Assembly (NCBI RefSeq): GCF_011075055.1
Contig: NC_058141.1
Location: 930,001-994,000, forward strand
Direction of reading: 5' to 3'
DNA: 64,000 bases
DNA from: Mangifera indica
Taxonomy: Eukaryota > Streptophyta > Magnoliopsida > Sapindales > Anacardiaceae
This document shows positions 48,141 through 64,000 of this stretch, in pieces (position 1 is the first letter of the stretch; every line of letters begins with the position of its first letter). The position numbers and the translations under genes were made by a program. The notes below the pieces were generated by a model. That model did not search any database. It was given only the letters and a program-made list of their open reading frames with translations, and was not told the DNA's origin.

Positions 48141-51100
48141 CCTTTGACCGTCGTACCTCTCGCTCCCTCTCTCTCTCTCTTGCCTTCGCCCCTTGGGAAC
48201 TCCTCCTTTTCGCCGTTCCCACTGTGAACAGCCAGCAAGCAAAGCAAAAAACACAAGAAACAATCGAAACCACAGAGCCAAAAAAAGAAAGAAAAGAAAA
48301 CCCGAAAAAGGAAGAAAAAGAGACTGAAAAAGTATCGACAAAGTAAGCTCAAAGAGGAAGTTCATTGTTATATCAACAAAATCATAACATTTTTAGTGTC
48401 TCTGAACATCGGCAATCCTTTAAAGATTTCAAAGCTCGAAACTTTTCGTAAACTCTCTCTCATTATTATTACAACTCCCAGTATCACTCTCTCTTAACTA
48501 CTCTTTCTTTGATCCGAAACGGCCACGATCGTACGCCTACGCCTACGCCTCTTCTCAGTCTACGTAAGTTTGCCTTTTTAAGCCACATTTTTGGCTCCAA
48601 AATTTATCCGCTTCCTTTTTCCCTCTCATTTTTATTTTTATTTTCTGTATATCTTTTTGTGTTCTGTATGCATGTGTATACGTTTTTGCTGTCGCTTCTT
48701 CCTTGTGTTTGTTTGTTTGTTTGTCTTCTTCGTCTCCGTTTCTGAATCGGGTTCGGCTGCTTTTTTAGTTTTTTAAATGTTCTTTTACATATTTTTTATG
48801 GGTTTCTTTCTTTACATGCAATCAATGAGTTATTTTTGAATTAGAGGGTTTGAGATTTAGTGTTTTTTATGATAATTACTGTTTTTCTGTGTATTTAGAT
48901 CAGCTTAAGCTAGTTTAAGTGATTTATCTGTTTACCAAATTTTTGTTCCAAGTGTTATTAACGTGGTGTTGGGTTTTTCCTGACGGGTAGTTTCATGATC
49001 AAGGAGTTAATTTTTATATAATTTTTGTGATTTGCATGCGAAGTAAGCTTATTCTTCTAGGATAATTTCATTTCCCTGTAGTGATTTACGTTGAGAAGGA
49101 ATTGAGTTAGTTGTTGAACTTTTAGCTTTAGAGTTCATGCTTTTTCATTTCACGTTTTTGCATAGCATTTCAGTTATTTAAGGCCACGAATTTTGATTTA
49201 GGTAAGTGGGTTCCGTGAGCTTTAAGGACCGGTTTTAGCTATATTCATTGAAAGTTATGTGGGTTTCATTTTATTTTAAAGCTGTGGCAGGCAAGTTCAG
49301 CCAGGCTGGTAAAGCTATAGGGAGCATACGGAGGTAATTTATTAGCGGTGGTGGAACATTATTTGGTTTCGAATCTTGTCAAAGTTTGCATCTTTATGTT
49401 AGTTTTGCTATTTAAATTTGAAGAATGATTCGTGTGCATTGAAATAATAATTCGGAATCTGTTGTTGGAAGCCTGTAGGAAATGAATTGTCACATCGTAT
49501 GGACTGATATGGATTAACGATCTCTCTTGTCGGGCAATATGTAGGGTCCTTTGATTCGTTAGGATGTGCTAGTGTTATTTTGTGGTTAATATGGTGGTAC
49601 TAATTGGAGTGTTTTTGAAGTAACTCACTGAAAATGGCCATTCTGATACACACTTTGACGCAAAACATATGGTTTATTTATATGATATATTTCATTTTTG
49701 GTGATGGGACTGCTTGTGCTGGTAGACTTGGGACATAAAATTATTACCTTTGAAGCATGATGTAGCTGTTCACTTGTAATGGTGCTTCAATATTGTCCCC
49801 AGCTTTATTACTGTAATCTGTGCCTAGGAAAACTTAGTGGTATTCTATAAAGATTTAGACGGCCTCACATCAAAGTAAATTTTTAAATTTTTCTATCAAA
49901 TATAAAAGGGACCAAACTTTCAACATTTTTATTGAAGGTGCTAAACCAATACAATTAATATTGTTTATTGTTTGTTATGTTTTGTTTTGAAAGTTGACAG
50001 ACTTTCAAATCGTTTTATCAAATGTAGAAAAGACCAAACTTTTGACATTTTTTATTAAAGATACTAAACAAACACAATTAATGATGTTTGTTGTTTGTTT
50101 TGTTTTATTTTGTTTTACAAGTGAAATGGCTAATTTGGTACCTTAAATAGAAAATAGTGAAAGTTTAGTTTCTACAATTAAAAAAAGAAACGAAAGTTTA
50201 GTATTTTTAATAAAAAAATTTGAAGGTTCAATTCTATTAATAGAACTGTAAGTGTTGTTATCCTGAAAATTATTTAATGATATATCCCTTTTGTAGATTG
50301 TATGTATGATTTGCAATTTGTGTTGAAAACAGTTGGTATTGATTATATCATACTAGTATAGGAAGTTCTTTATCTAAAAACGTTTGGTTGCTATACTTTC
50401 GATATTAGATTATGAACTACCTCTTTAATGTATAAGATTTATAAGGTTTTTTCTTTCTAATAACTATGTAGACCATGGGACTATTTTTACTATTCATTAA
50501 TTTGTTTTTATTTCATTAGGGGACAAACTTTCTCTTTGTTGATCATTTTCTGGAATTATAAATGGTTTTTTGTGTTAGTAATAATAATACTTCATGTAAA
50601 AATAGTTGATGAGTTATATATACTTGAATAATTTTAAACTAAAGAAAAAATAAGCAATTAGATCATTTAATCACATGATGACACGACAGTTTGTTTCTAC
50701 CTTTCAATACCCAACCATTTGTAAATATAGTATTATTCTTTCAAGAAATAGAAAAGATAACTGTTTAGCCACATTATTGGGCATAATAGTCTTTCTTGTT
50801 CAATCTTGACAATGAATTGTATATTGTGACAATGTTTTTTTACAATGAATGTAACACCTTTAGATAAATCTCATGAATATAAAAGAGATGTTGAGTATGT
50901 TTGGATATCTTACATCGTTTAAGGATGTCAAAACAAGACTAGTTAAATAGCTTGTGGGCTCGTAAATTGTCAAAAGACATGTTTTGAGTTATAAAACCTA
51001 AAAATAAAATTTTAATGGATTGTGTGTTCAAAATAAATAATATCTTGACAATGGTCTAAACTATTATATCAGGATATTGCAATGAAAGTGTCTGCAGGCG

Positions 51101-51286
51101 AACCTACATACACTTTCATCATCAACAAAATAGTTGTTTACTTTTATATCTTGTTTTTGCTCAAAGAAAGTGTCTGGTTATCTATTACTTTATATGGTTT
51201 TCTTATTGGTTAGCAAATTCCAAAGTGCTTTTGTTTGTAAAAGAGCTTACATATGTTTTATTGTCATCTTCTCAATTTGTTTGCAG
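48141..51286 (+). promoter_or_regulatory. PSS1 promoter/leader exon and long leader intron
   Basis: C/T-rich sequence (CTCTCTCTCTCT near 48167) precedes a probable untranslated first exon ending TACGCCTCTTCTCAGTCTAC at 48563, followed by a consensus GTAAGT donor. The matching acceptor TTTGCAG ends at 51286, 23 bases before the PSS1 start codon at 51310. This leaves a leader intron of about 2.7 kb, typical of broadly expressed plant genes. The transcription start cannot be placed by eye. The intron includes a diverged tandem duplication (49880-50115) and an AT-rich MITE-like stretch (50600-50740). Confidence 0.6.
49880..50115. repeat. Diverged tandem duplication of ~115 bp in the PSS1 leader intron
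   Basis: Two adjacent copies share, in order, TATCAAAT, GACCAAACTTT, ACATTTTTATT/ACATTTTTTATT, CTAAAC, ACAATTAAT and TGTTTGTT...TTTTGTTTT. Related words (CAAATG, AAACTTTC, TTAAAGGTACTAAAC-like) also occur around 29760-30250, so the unit probably comes from a dispersed repeat. Confidence 0.6.
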
Positions 51287-51309
51287 TTATCAATTTGTAT
51301 CTCATAAAG

Positions 51310-56443
<5,134 letters not shown>

Positions 56444-57839
56444 TTTCGGCAACGTGGTACATTATTCTTTGATTCCTTCAAGCTCTTATAGGTATTCATC
56501 TGGTGCTGTAATTACCTATCTCTTTATAAGTTGTAAATGGTTACTGGATCACAGTTTCTTGGGCAGAAAATATTGATTCTTTCTTGTTAGTTAGAGGGAA
56601 ATACTTTTAAGTTCTAATATCAAGCTCTTCAGTTGTAGTTTGCCAACGTTATGAATTGCCCATTTTATATAGTCCAAGCATCTGCGAGCTTTTGTTCTCA
56701 TAATTTACAAGTATATTTCCTTCTTCCGGTGTGGTTTATTTCATCTATATTTATTCAGTGAATGTGCCAACGATGCAATGTTATGCTGTAGCAAATGATG
56801 AAGAATGGAAGCCATTTACATGAACCTTTTTATGCTATACAACCCTGATCTTATTCTAACTTTTCATGTTGCTTAACCTGTTTCTGGAAGTTGTTTTTTT
56901 CGTATTGTTCTTTGAAGTTCAAGCGTCAGTTGGCTGTTTTATGATAGATTTTTATGCAAAAATCCATTGTGAAGGGTTGATGAAGAACACAATTCTGTTT
57001 CCTATTTTTCGTTTTTAACTCATGCTGATAGGCATTTAAATTGGCTAATTGGTGGTAGGAAATTCCAATGGAGTTATGCTTGGGCTTCACTTCTGTTCAA
57101 TCAAAGTTCTGATAAAATTGTGCTAGACCTGTTCATCATGTACAACTTGAAGTTTAGGAACTGTTAATAGTGTTACTAGCAATGTTTTAAAACCCAAATC
57201 AGATTAGCTGGTTTAACCGGTTCAATTGGGACCCATCTGCAATGAAAACTTCAGCCATTGGACCATAGACAACCACAGTTTAACCGGAAAACTTGTTTGG
57301 TTTAGGGTAGAAATGAGTCATCGGAAATGATGAGATTGACACTGGGAGGAGATGAAATTGACAATAGGGGAAATTTTCACTTATCTCTAAACAAAGCAAA
57401 AGATACAATATCACCCCTAAACAGTTTACCGGTCTGACTGTCAGTTGATCCGGACTGCCCATTTCACTGGGTTGCTGTCCAGTTCAGATATGAAAACATT
57501 GGTCACTAGACTCAACTTATTACAACAAATGATTTCTATGATCCAAATTTACAGACACTGAACCAAAGGTAATCGCTAGAACTTCTCATATAGATTCATT
57601 TCTCACAATGACCACCAGCCACGCATTTGAGCCAATTATTTTGTCCACAAACCCATGACTCTTCTTCTTGTGTTCTAGAACCTTTATTTCTATCAACCTT
57701 GAAATAAATTCTGAGGACAGATGGCAAATCCACTAATGCCCTTAAAGATACAACTATTTCAGGGCACATTATAGTGGACTCCATTGCTAAGTCCCTTGTA
57801 AATTTTTTTATTAATTTGTGAATCTGAAAATGGCATGGG
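56444..57839. other. Intergenic region between convergent PSS1 and FATB
   Basis: This holds the 3' UTR of PSS1 (roughly the first few hundred bases) and, near the right edge, the 3' UTR of FATB. A MITE occupies 57180-57501. No other gene is seen. Confidence 0.6.
57180..57501. mobile_element. hAT-type MITE with CAATGTTTT ends between PSS1 and FATB
   Basis: 322 bp. A perfect 9-bp terminal inverted repeat, CAATGTTTT, is followed by related AAACC/AACCGG-type sequence (GGTTTAACCGGTTCAATTG on the left; CGGTCTGACTG and GATCCGGACTG on the right). The flanks are GTTACTAG (57172-57179) and GTCACTAG (57502-57509), an 8-bp duplication with one mismatch. Non-coding. Confidence 0.75.
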
Positions 57840-59732
57840 TTACAGCTTCTTTTTCCAGGATGTCCTTCCTCTAACAATCTCTTCATTTTCAGTCTGGAGA
57901 AGATGTGTATATCTCAATGGCCCCTTTTCAAAGGACCCGATGAGTCCAGAGCCATCAACAATTTCAGATGCCAGAGAAAATCCATTGAGAAGAGTGATAC
58001 CGCTGTCTTGTTTCACCACGTCTATCAGGATCCCACCTTCATCAGGATGGCAAAGGGCTTGAACTTTATCTGAACCTCCACATTCCCTTCTGTATTCTAG
58101 TATAATACCAGATAGCTGATGAGTCTCCAGGAACAGATCAGGAATAGTCTGTCCATGGAAACAAATCAAATTTTTTTTTTTTAAAAAAAAAAAACCTCAA
58201 GTAAGGATGATCCCCGGATAACAGTACTTGAAAGGTTCCAGGTTTTTACCTCGAGCATCCATCTTACATACTTGACATTGTTGACATGCTGGTTCATATC
58301 CAAATCACTTCTCCTAGGCTGCAACAAGAGGACTTGACATTAGAAATTTGGCAACATGTGTGTTTTATTTAGCTGTGGAATTATCTGGTTATGTTAATAA
58401 ACTTTACCTTCAAGTCAGAGTTTACATATTTTGCTGTATTATCCAACTTGAGGATTTTCTCTGGAACATCTTCTTTGATTGCTTGTTTATCTATAAACCA
58501 AGGTGAGATCTCAGCTCTAACTTCTTCTGGCATTTTTGAGAGGCGCCTTGTTTCCTCATTCATCATCACCCAAGTGCTGTTTCATATTTCATTTGCTAGG
58601 AAAATCATCAAAGTGTTCATTCATGAATGTGTTTAGTAGAAGTTCAAGTGTACCTTGTAGCTCGAGTGAAAATGTGACCGGTAGCTTGACTTCGGATCAA
58701 CCAGTCTCGACGCATTCCATTCTTTCCCGATGCTCCAACCCATGTGTCAATTTCTACCACCTCTCCCCTGCAAGATATAGATGTTATTCCCTATCAAATG
58801 CTACAATCTTTTGAAGCTAGGAAAGCACTTAGAATGTTTGTTTTGGGCAGAAGTGTTTCTGCCCATAATCTGTTTCTATAAGCACTTTCTGTCAAATTAC
58901 CGTAATTCTAAATAATTCTTTCTAACAATGGTATGGTTAGAGGTAGATTCGATCTAATCTGTGATGAGCCAAGTCAAGCTTGTTCAAGCAGGTACACAGT
59001 GTCACCAGAAGGTTGCCAGAGGAGTAAACAAAGTTTCTGAAAAGATGAGCAATGTCACCGAAGCCATCTCAGACTGGATTTACACCTAGATATGGTTTAC
59101 AGCCTTATGCCTATGTGAAAATGACAAATAAGACCTACCAAAGTGGATAATGATCAACTTGAACTTGCATTCTTGAGACAACCCATATGAGATTGTTCCT
59201 CATCATTCCATGTGTTGCTCCAAATCCATTGCCTAGAAGTCCTGACATCCATACATGATTCAGTGCTGTTTCCTACATGAACAAATGCTTCTCAGAAGCC
59301 AGATAATAAAAAAGTCCACGTCGGCTGCACAAAAGAAAGACTGCAGGATAGTTGATCGTTCATTACCTGGAAAAGATTCAGGAGGCTCTCAATAGTTGCA
59401 GTTTTATCAGGGCCAACTTCATAAGACCGAATGACAACAGTCTGTCTGAAAACAACTCCTCCTTCAGTAATGAGTCCCTGACGATGAGGATCAACAAACT
59501 GCTTCGTTGTAGGAATATTCTGGCGAACATGAACTTTTGTCATGTAAGCTTCTTCAGCAACAACAGCAGCCAAAGAAGCCTTTTGCCTCAACAACTTCAC
59601 TTTACTTCGAGAAATTTCCCCAAATCTCACATTGCTCAGCTTCTGCTTGTGAGGTTCATGGCTGTTGTTACTATTTGCAGAAGAAAAAGAAAAGTTAACA
59701 TGATAAGAAACTATACCAGAAGAAGCAGCCAT
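57840..59732 (-). CDS. FATB: FatB-type acyl-ACP thioesterase, plastidial
   Basis: Six coding exons on the minus strand are 59367-59732, 59139-59272, 58654-58767, 58408-58576, 58250-58318 and 57840-58148. They join in frame at GT-AG sites to 386 aa. The enzyme releases free fatty acids from acyl-ACP in the plastid stroma and so ends de novo chain elongation. The Ser/Asn-rich N-terminus (MAASSGIVSYHVNFSFSS) fits a transit peptide. The first hotdog domain begins near RSYEVGPDKTATIESL and runs through NLIWVVSRMQVQVDHYPLWG and GASGKNGMRRDW. The second carries the catalytic set Asp268, Asn270 and His272 (SDLDMNQHVNN) and Glu306 in EYRRECG. ETALNH, the GLLGNGFGAT block and NGMRRDWL favour FatB over FatA. 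Chain-length preference cannot be read from sequence alone; FatB enzymes usually prefer saturated acyl-ACPs. The N-terminus is shorter than in classical FatB. The stop faces the stop of PSS1. Confidence 0.93.
58938..59088. mobile_element. hAT-type MITE in FATB intron 2
   Basis: 151 bp. The left end is TAGAGGTAGATTCGATC; the right end is GGATTTACACCTA. The flanks are GGTATGGT (58930-58937) and GATATGGT (59089-59096), 7 of 8 matching. It belongs to the TAGGGGTGGATTC family. Confidence 0.7.
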
Positions 59733-60190
59733 TTATTTATTTATTTTTATGTCTTTTGCTGCTTTTTATGTGCAAGGTTTGGAACAGAGAAATGGGCAGT
59801 GAGAGGGTTATATAGGTGAGAAGTGGACGGGTTTTTCAAGGTAAATGTTCAAAGCTTGGGGAGAAAATAAGGGAGTTTCTGGGAAAGTTGTATATAATCG
59901 AGAGCCATTCTTGTTGTGAAGCAAAAAATTGCGGTAAAGGGTTCTTAGTTTTGATCGATAATGGAAAGAAGAAAGCGAGAGAATGAAAAGAACAAAGAGA
60001 TGGGTGAAGTGTTTTCCATGAATCATAGAAAAGGAAGAAGAGAAGTCTCCCTTTTCTGTGAATAAGAGTTTGTTAGGTTTTTGTCAAGTAGATTCTTTAT
60101 CTCATCTCACTGTCTTTTGTATGCTTCAGAAGTTCCAATTCTCAGTGATTTTTCCCATGAAAGTTCTTTGGGGAGTAGCACTGTAGATAG

Positions 60191-60479
60191 CACGGGTAGA
60201 GTCAAGTTGAACCTAGCCCAAATAGAAACCGGCTAGAATTCAAGAAGTTTAATTCAAGTTCAAGTTTGAATTTACTTGAGCTAGTGATCAGGTCATCAAA
60301 GAAACTATCAAAAAACTTTGGAAAGGAAGAAGAAGGTAGGTTAAAAAAAAAATTTTATTAACGATTTTTTGATGATTTGTTAGATTCAAATCAAATTTAA
60401 ATTGATCAAACTCAAATTAGAACTAACCCAATTCAAGTTCAACTAAACACCGAACTTGCTCAACTTGGATCTAGGCCTA
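60191..60479. mobile_element. Probable hAT-type MITE
   Basis: The left end CACGGGTAGAGTCAAGTTG and the right end CTTGGATCTAGGCCTA fit the TAGGGGTGGATTC family with substitutions. The flanks GTAGATAG and GTATAGAG match at 6 of 8 positions. Confidence 0.5.
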
Positions 60480-60828
60480 GTATAGAGGTTAGTCAATGGC
60501 TATCGAGGCGCATCAAATACCATGCATTGTGCATTGCTCCGTTGAAACCTAGTCATAATTAACAGTTCTCAATCAATGATCTATAATACAATATTAATTA
60601 TATGAACGAATGTTAATTGGAATTCAATATTCTTGGGAAACCCATAAATCAAACAATAATGAAATACAAACCCATCGTAGAATTTGGGTCAAAGTCAAGG
60701 CTCACTGGCACTGCTTAAGCTGTGAATTTAAGTTTCACTTATGAAACAATTTGATCATTTCCATTTTCCGAGCACTCAAGTCAAAAGGAGTGGCTGCTTT
60801 GTGTCTTTGAACAAGGTTATACCTTGGC

Positions 60829-61042
60829 TAGAGTGGATTCGATCTAAGTCATTTTGACTCGAATCTATCTTTCAGTTCGAACATGCCAAACTCTAATTGA
60901 AACTCTAATCTAGCTTGTTGATATATTGTTCATCATCTAGTCAACCTTTCAGAGATATTGTACAATAGTTAGAACTGAATATTATGGGTTTAAATTAAAC
61001 TCAAACTGACCCTAAGCTTATGTCAGGTTGAGTCCACCCCTA
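60829..61042. mobile_element. hAT-type MITE, 214 bp
   Basis: The left end is TAGAGTGGATTCGATC; the right end is GAGTCCACCCCTA. The flanks are ACCTTGGC (60821-60828) and ATCTTGGC (61043-61050), 7 of 8 matching. Its length nearly equals that of the copy at 51942-52156. Confidence 0.75.
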
Positions 61043-61469
61043 ATCTTGGCCTAGGTTGCTGAAAGTCTAGGCACCACTATTTATTGGCGCACGGACCATT
61101 AACATTTATGGTTGGTGATCAGAAAGTAAAAGGAATATTTTTCACTTGAGATGGGACAAATGGTAAAAATCAAAGGTATCAATGAAGGGAATTTGAATGC
61201 CTCCTCAGACTTGTCCAGTTGTTTGTGAGAAAAATTTCTGGGAGATTTTCTACTGAATAGTGAAATTGATTGTTACTCAAAAAACTTACCAAATATTGCT
61301 GCTGAATCGATGTCGATTTTTTCAATGTTGATTGAGAATTGAAGCCTAGTTATTGCCGGTGTCATACTAGAAGCTGACAAAGAGTCATTACCGGTAAAAA
61401 AATTGTCGTGAATTTATTTTGTACGTGGACTCAAAAGTAAACAAAATCTACCTTATTGGATTTACGATG

Positions 61470-61849
61470 TGTTGAAAATAATTAAACATGTCAGGATCAA
61501 ATTATATTAATTCTATAAATAAGGATTTTACGTACCTATATTAATTTTTGATGAAGTGTTTTCGAATACTACATGAGGTATTAACGTTAGTTTATTTCTA
61601 CGACGTTATTTGCCTACGTATTGATTTTCAATTGAAAGATAGGATCTGTGTATTTGTGTTGGGTGGAGAATTCTTCCATTTTCATAAAATGATGTTTATT
61701 CTTTTGGAAGACAGTTATGACTATATATAAAAATCTAACTGTCAATTACTAACCACTAATAACTGTCATTTGACAGTTAACAAAACTGGGTCAGATCAAC
61801 CCGTCATAAGTGAATTCGAATCCAATAAAATGCAATAATTGGTATCAGA
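61470..61849 (+). mobile_element. Possible Copia-type LTR remnant with tRNA-Met primer-binding site
   Basis: TGGTATCAGA at 61840-61849 matches the first ten bases of the plant initiator-Met primer-binding site (TGGTATCAGAGC). Upstream is a ~365-bp stretch opening TGTTGAAAATAATTAAACA with an internal TATA-like CTATAAATAAGG near 61514 and a TGCA near 61831. This is the layout of a 5' LTR followed by its primer site. No gag or pol frame follows and no second LTR is seen, so it would be a truncated remnant. Confidence 0.35.
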
Positions 61850-62037
61850 AAACGAACAACAAAATGCTTAAATACTTAATATATACAAGAAAAGCCACAT
61901 ACAACAAAAGAGAAAATTTCATTATAAATAAAAGGAGATTACAAGATAAAAAATAGATTATCAATCTCTTAGCTCTTAATTTTAACTTTTTATGTAGTAA
62001 CACTATTTCTTTACATACACTTTAATATGTATTTTGA

Positions 62038-62200
62038 GTAATGCTATATATATCCATTTTGAATACATATTTATATGTGTTATCATGTGATTAAGTGTTT
62101 TTTTAATCTTTAATTTAAAATCATCCTATGACACACATAAATGTGTATCTATTTATATATCTAAAATAAGTATACATAATTTTATTAATATATTTTATAT
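62038..62200. mobile_element. Short AT-rich MITE
   Basis: The core TTATCATGTGATTAAGTG...AATTTAAAATCATCCTATGACAC resembles the elements at 7733-7890 and 33336-33502, and the ends start with AGTAATGCTATATATA. Borders are approximate. Confidence 0.5.
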
Positions 62201-62796
62201 GTAAACCTAGGCTAATAGATATCTACCAATGGTGCAAACATAAAAAAAATATAAAGTCTAGATGGATGTAACAGTTGTATTTTATTAGGGCTTGTAGAAA
62301 AGAATTGTGAGATCTGAGAAACAAAGAAACCAGACAGATAAAATAAAGGAACAGGGGAAAGAATACAAAGTAGTAGAGTTGAAGAACCTTATGGGATTTG
62401 GAATAACAGCTTCTGGTAGTTCTCTTCTTAAAATTTTACACTAACAGCAATACCACTGGAAAAGATAGACACAGGCAATGAATATGGGATATATGTACTC
62501 AACACTCAATTTTATAACGATGAACTTCAAGAAAAAAATGACATTCGAAGCAAAAAAAAAAACCAGCATAGACTAACCGTGATTGATAAGTGATAGTCAT
62601 TTAGACACAAGGCATGTTGATTGACATCGACTAACACCCTTCTATCCTTCTATCGTGGTCGACAGTGATTGACAAAACAGCGTCGATCACTATTCATTTT
62701 CAACTTCTAATCGGATTTCAACCGACTTTGACGAACCAAAACGGAAGAGAAAGCGGACCTGAAATTGCTTTCAGGAGAGACGGAGAGGAATTTTAA

Positions 62797-62859
62797 AATG
62801 AAATTAGGGTTACAGAGCCTATTTCGGAGTGGATTCAGCGCTTTCTCTGCTTCTGGAAT
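62797..62859 (+). other. Possible isolated first exon, identity unknown
   Basis: An ATG opens the frame MKLGLQSLFRSGFSAFSASG, which runs into a good donor (GGAATCG then GTGAGT) within a patch less AT-rich than its surroundings (62700-62970). The composition is like an organelle-targeting first exon (Arg and Ser, few acids). No following exon was found. It may be a relic. Confidence 0.25.
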
Positions 62860-63408
62860 CGGTGAGTTTTGTCTGATCGATGGAAGAGACAAAGAGATTG
62901 AGACCAGGGAGAGAAATGGCGGGAGAGAAGTGAGGAGTAGGGCGGGGTTGGGTTGGGCTGGACTTTAATATTGTGTTCGGCAATTACTGGGCTTTCTTTA
63001 AATTAAAAAAATTGTTGGGGTAAACCCATTGAAATAGATTGGATTCAAATCAAATTAAAACATAAACAGAATCGAGCTCAACTTAAATTCTAAATGATCA
63101 GTTTGTGTTCATTCAATCTGATCAAAAATATCATTGGAGAGTTGCTAATGAGATTAATAATGTTATCAATAGGATTAATAGTGTTAATGAAAAGAGATTC
63201 AAGTGGAGCTACCAAGCAAAAGCTCCTGCTTAAATCAAACCAAATATCAAATCCAGTTAAGCTAACCCAATTCAAATACAACCGTAATGGACACCTTACT
63301 AATGAATAAGATTAAATTTGACCCAAGCTACTCCTAAATTTGACATCATTTGTCTATTAAGTAATTGGCAATTAGCAACAGTATATCTTCTTTGACTGTA
63401 TGCTGCAG

Positions 63409-63698
63409 GTATCAGGATATTGTGGCCTTCTTTTCAGAAGCCCTGTTATTCTCTATGAGATAATGGCCTTTCTTCTTCCTGGTCTGACGAGAGCAGAGAG
63501 AAGGCTCTTGGGGCCAATTGTTTTAGGTTCCTTAGTACTTTTCTGAACTGGTATTGTCTTCTCTTACTGGGTTCTGACTCCGGCAGCCTTAAATTCTTTG
63601 TTACTTACGCTGAAGGGGTTGTGGAATCTTTGTGGTTAATTGATCAATACTTCGAATTCGTACTTATGCTCATGTTCAGCGCAGGGTTGTCTTTCCAG
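63409..63698 (+). pseudogene. TATC: Chloroplast TatC (twin-arginine translocase) exon, disabled
   Basis: One exon of the thylakoid Sec-independent translocase subunit TatC, bounded by an acceptor (CTGCAG) and a donor (CAG then GTAAAG). It encodes [43 protein letters not shown] and, after a frameshift, VESLWLIDQYFEFVLMLMFS, which are TatC membrane segments and loops. TGA at 63544-63546 replaces the expected Tyr in VLFYAGIVF. One base is missing at about 63592-63597 (AALNFFVTYAE). The exon is 290 bases where 291 would keep frame. The N-terminal exons are not found upstream. The C-terminal exon (after LSFQ) is not visible before the window ends but could lie beyond. Retained splice sites argue against a processed copy. 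Confidence 0.85.
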
Positions 63699-64000
63699 GT
63701 AAAGGCTCTCCACTCCTCCTCCGGGCCCGTTTCTTACGTCCACAAAGATGACATTATACCATGTAATCAGCCAACATATTTGATATTTCCATCCAGGTAT
63801 TAAAAACACTCGAAGAAATCAATTCATCACATTATACCAACTTCTTAATAAGTTGATTAGTTTAGTACTTTTAATAAAATATAATTAAATTTTAGTTTTT
63901 TCTAATAAAGAATGTAAAAATTTGATTTTTTTCATAAAATAATAATAATAATAATAATTCTCCGATACCTTTAAATGTTGTTATCTCTTTCTATCTGTAA
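63699..64000. other. Non-coding flank after the TatC exon
   Basis: Former intron sequence followed by AT-rich DNA with an AATAATAATAATAAT tract near 63942-63957. No further TatC exon is recognisable. Confidence 0.6.

Larger units (their letters stand above)
59733..63408. other. FATB upstream region and intergenic DNA
   Basis: The first ~350 bases should hold the FATB leader and promoter. After about 60180 the sequence is repeat-rich: two hAT-type MITEs (60191-60479, 60829-61042), a possible Copia-type LTR with primer-binding site (61470-61849), an AT-rich MITE (62038-62200), and a less AT-rich patch at 62700-62970 that could be a lone first exon. No intact gene is seen. Confidence 0.6.

Noticed and set aside
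57840..59732. FatA identity for the thioesterase
   Set aside because: The ETALNH, NLIWVVSRMQV and GKNGMRRDW blocks match FatB rather than FatA.

Overview
This is nuclear DNA from a flowering plant, most likely a eudicot. The base composition is strongly AT-rich. The genes are split by many GT-AG introns, their products match plant families (plastid acyl-ACP thioesterase, plant phosphatidylserine synthase, a PHL/Spt20-type coactivator, chloroplast aldolase, chloroplast TatC), and the gaps are filled with short inverted-repeat elements. I cannot name the species.

Four genes appear intact, and their exon models close in frame from start to stop. (1) A PKHD-type 2-oxoglutarate/Fe(II) oxygenase on the minus strand at 7436-11660 (9 coding exons, 388 aa). 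(2) A PHL-like protein with an Spt20-type N-terminal region on the minus strand at 14097-21139 (12 coding exons, 1113 aa). (3) PSS1, a phosphatidylserine synthase, on the plus strand at 51310-56443 (12 coding exons, 426 aa), with a long intron in its 5' leader starting after 48563. (4) A FatB-type acyl-ACP thioesterase on the minus strand at 57840-59732 (6 coding exons, 386 aa). PSS1 and FATB are convergent. The four genes do not form a pathway or cluster, although two of them act in lipid metabolism.

Three other genes survive only as damaged pieces. A chloroplast fructose-bisphosphate aldolase at 30797-34371 has lost its middle exons and carries a nonsense codon. A DEAH-box RNA helicase (DExH1/3/5 group) at 37151-39722 lacks the ATPase core and is interrupted by a transposon. 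A single chloroplast TatC exon at 63409-63698 has a stop and a frameshift. This pattern fits loss of redundant copies after duplication, which is an inference.

The remaining sequence (about 1-7.2 kb, 11.7-14 kb, 21.4-30.5 kb, 40.3-48.1 kb and 59.8-63.4 kb) is AT-rich intergenic DNA with several families of short non-autonomous DNA transposons. The best supported are: a hAT-type family with termini like TAGGGGTGGATTC and 8-bp target duplications, with several copies including introns of PSS1 and FATB; a Mutator-type family with termini GGCCAAAGGAC, one copy having a perfect 9-bp duplication; a PIF/Harbinger-like element with TAA duplications; and a hAT-type element with termini CTAWGTAGCACG inserted at the end of the helicase remnant. 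I found no tRNA, rRNA, CRISPR array, complete autonomous transposon or gene cluster. I saw no convincing evidence of a new biological system. The notable content is the pseudogenes and the well-delimited elements.
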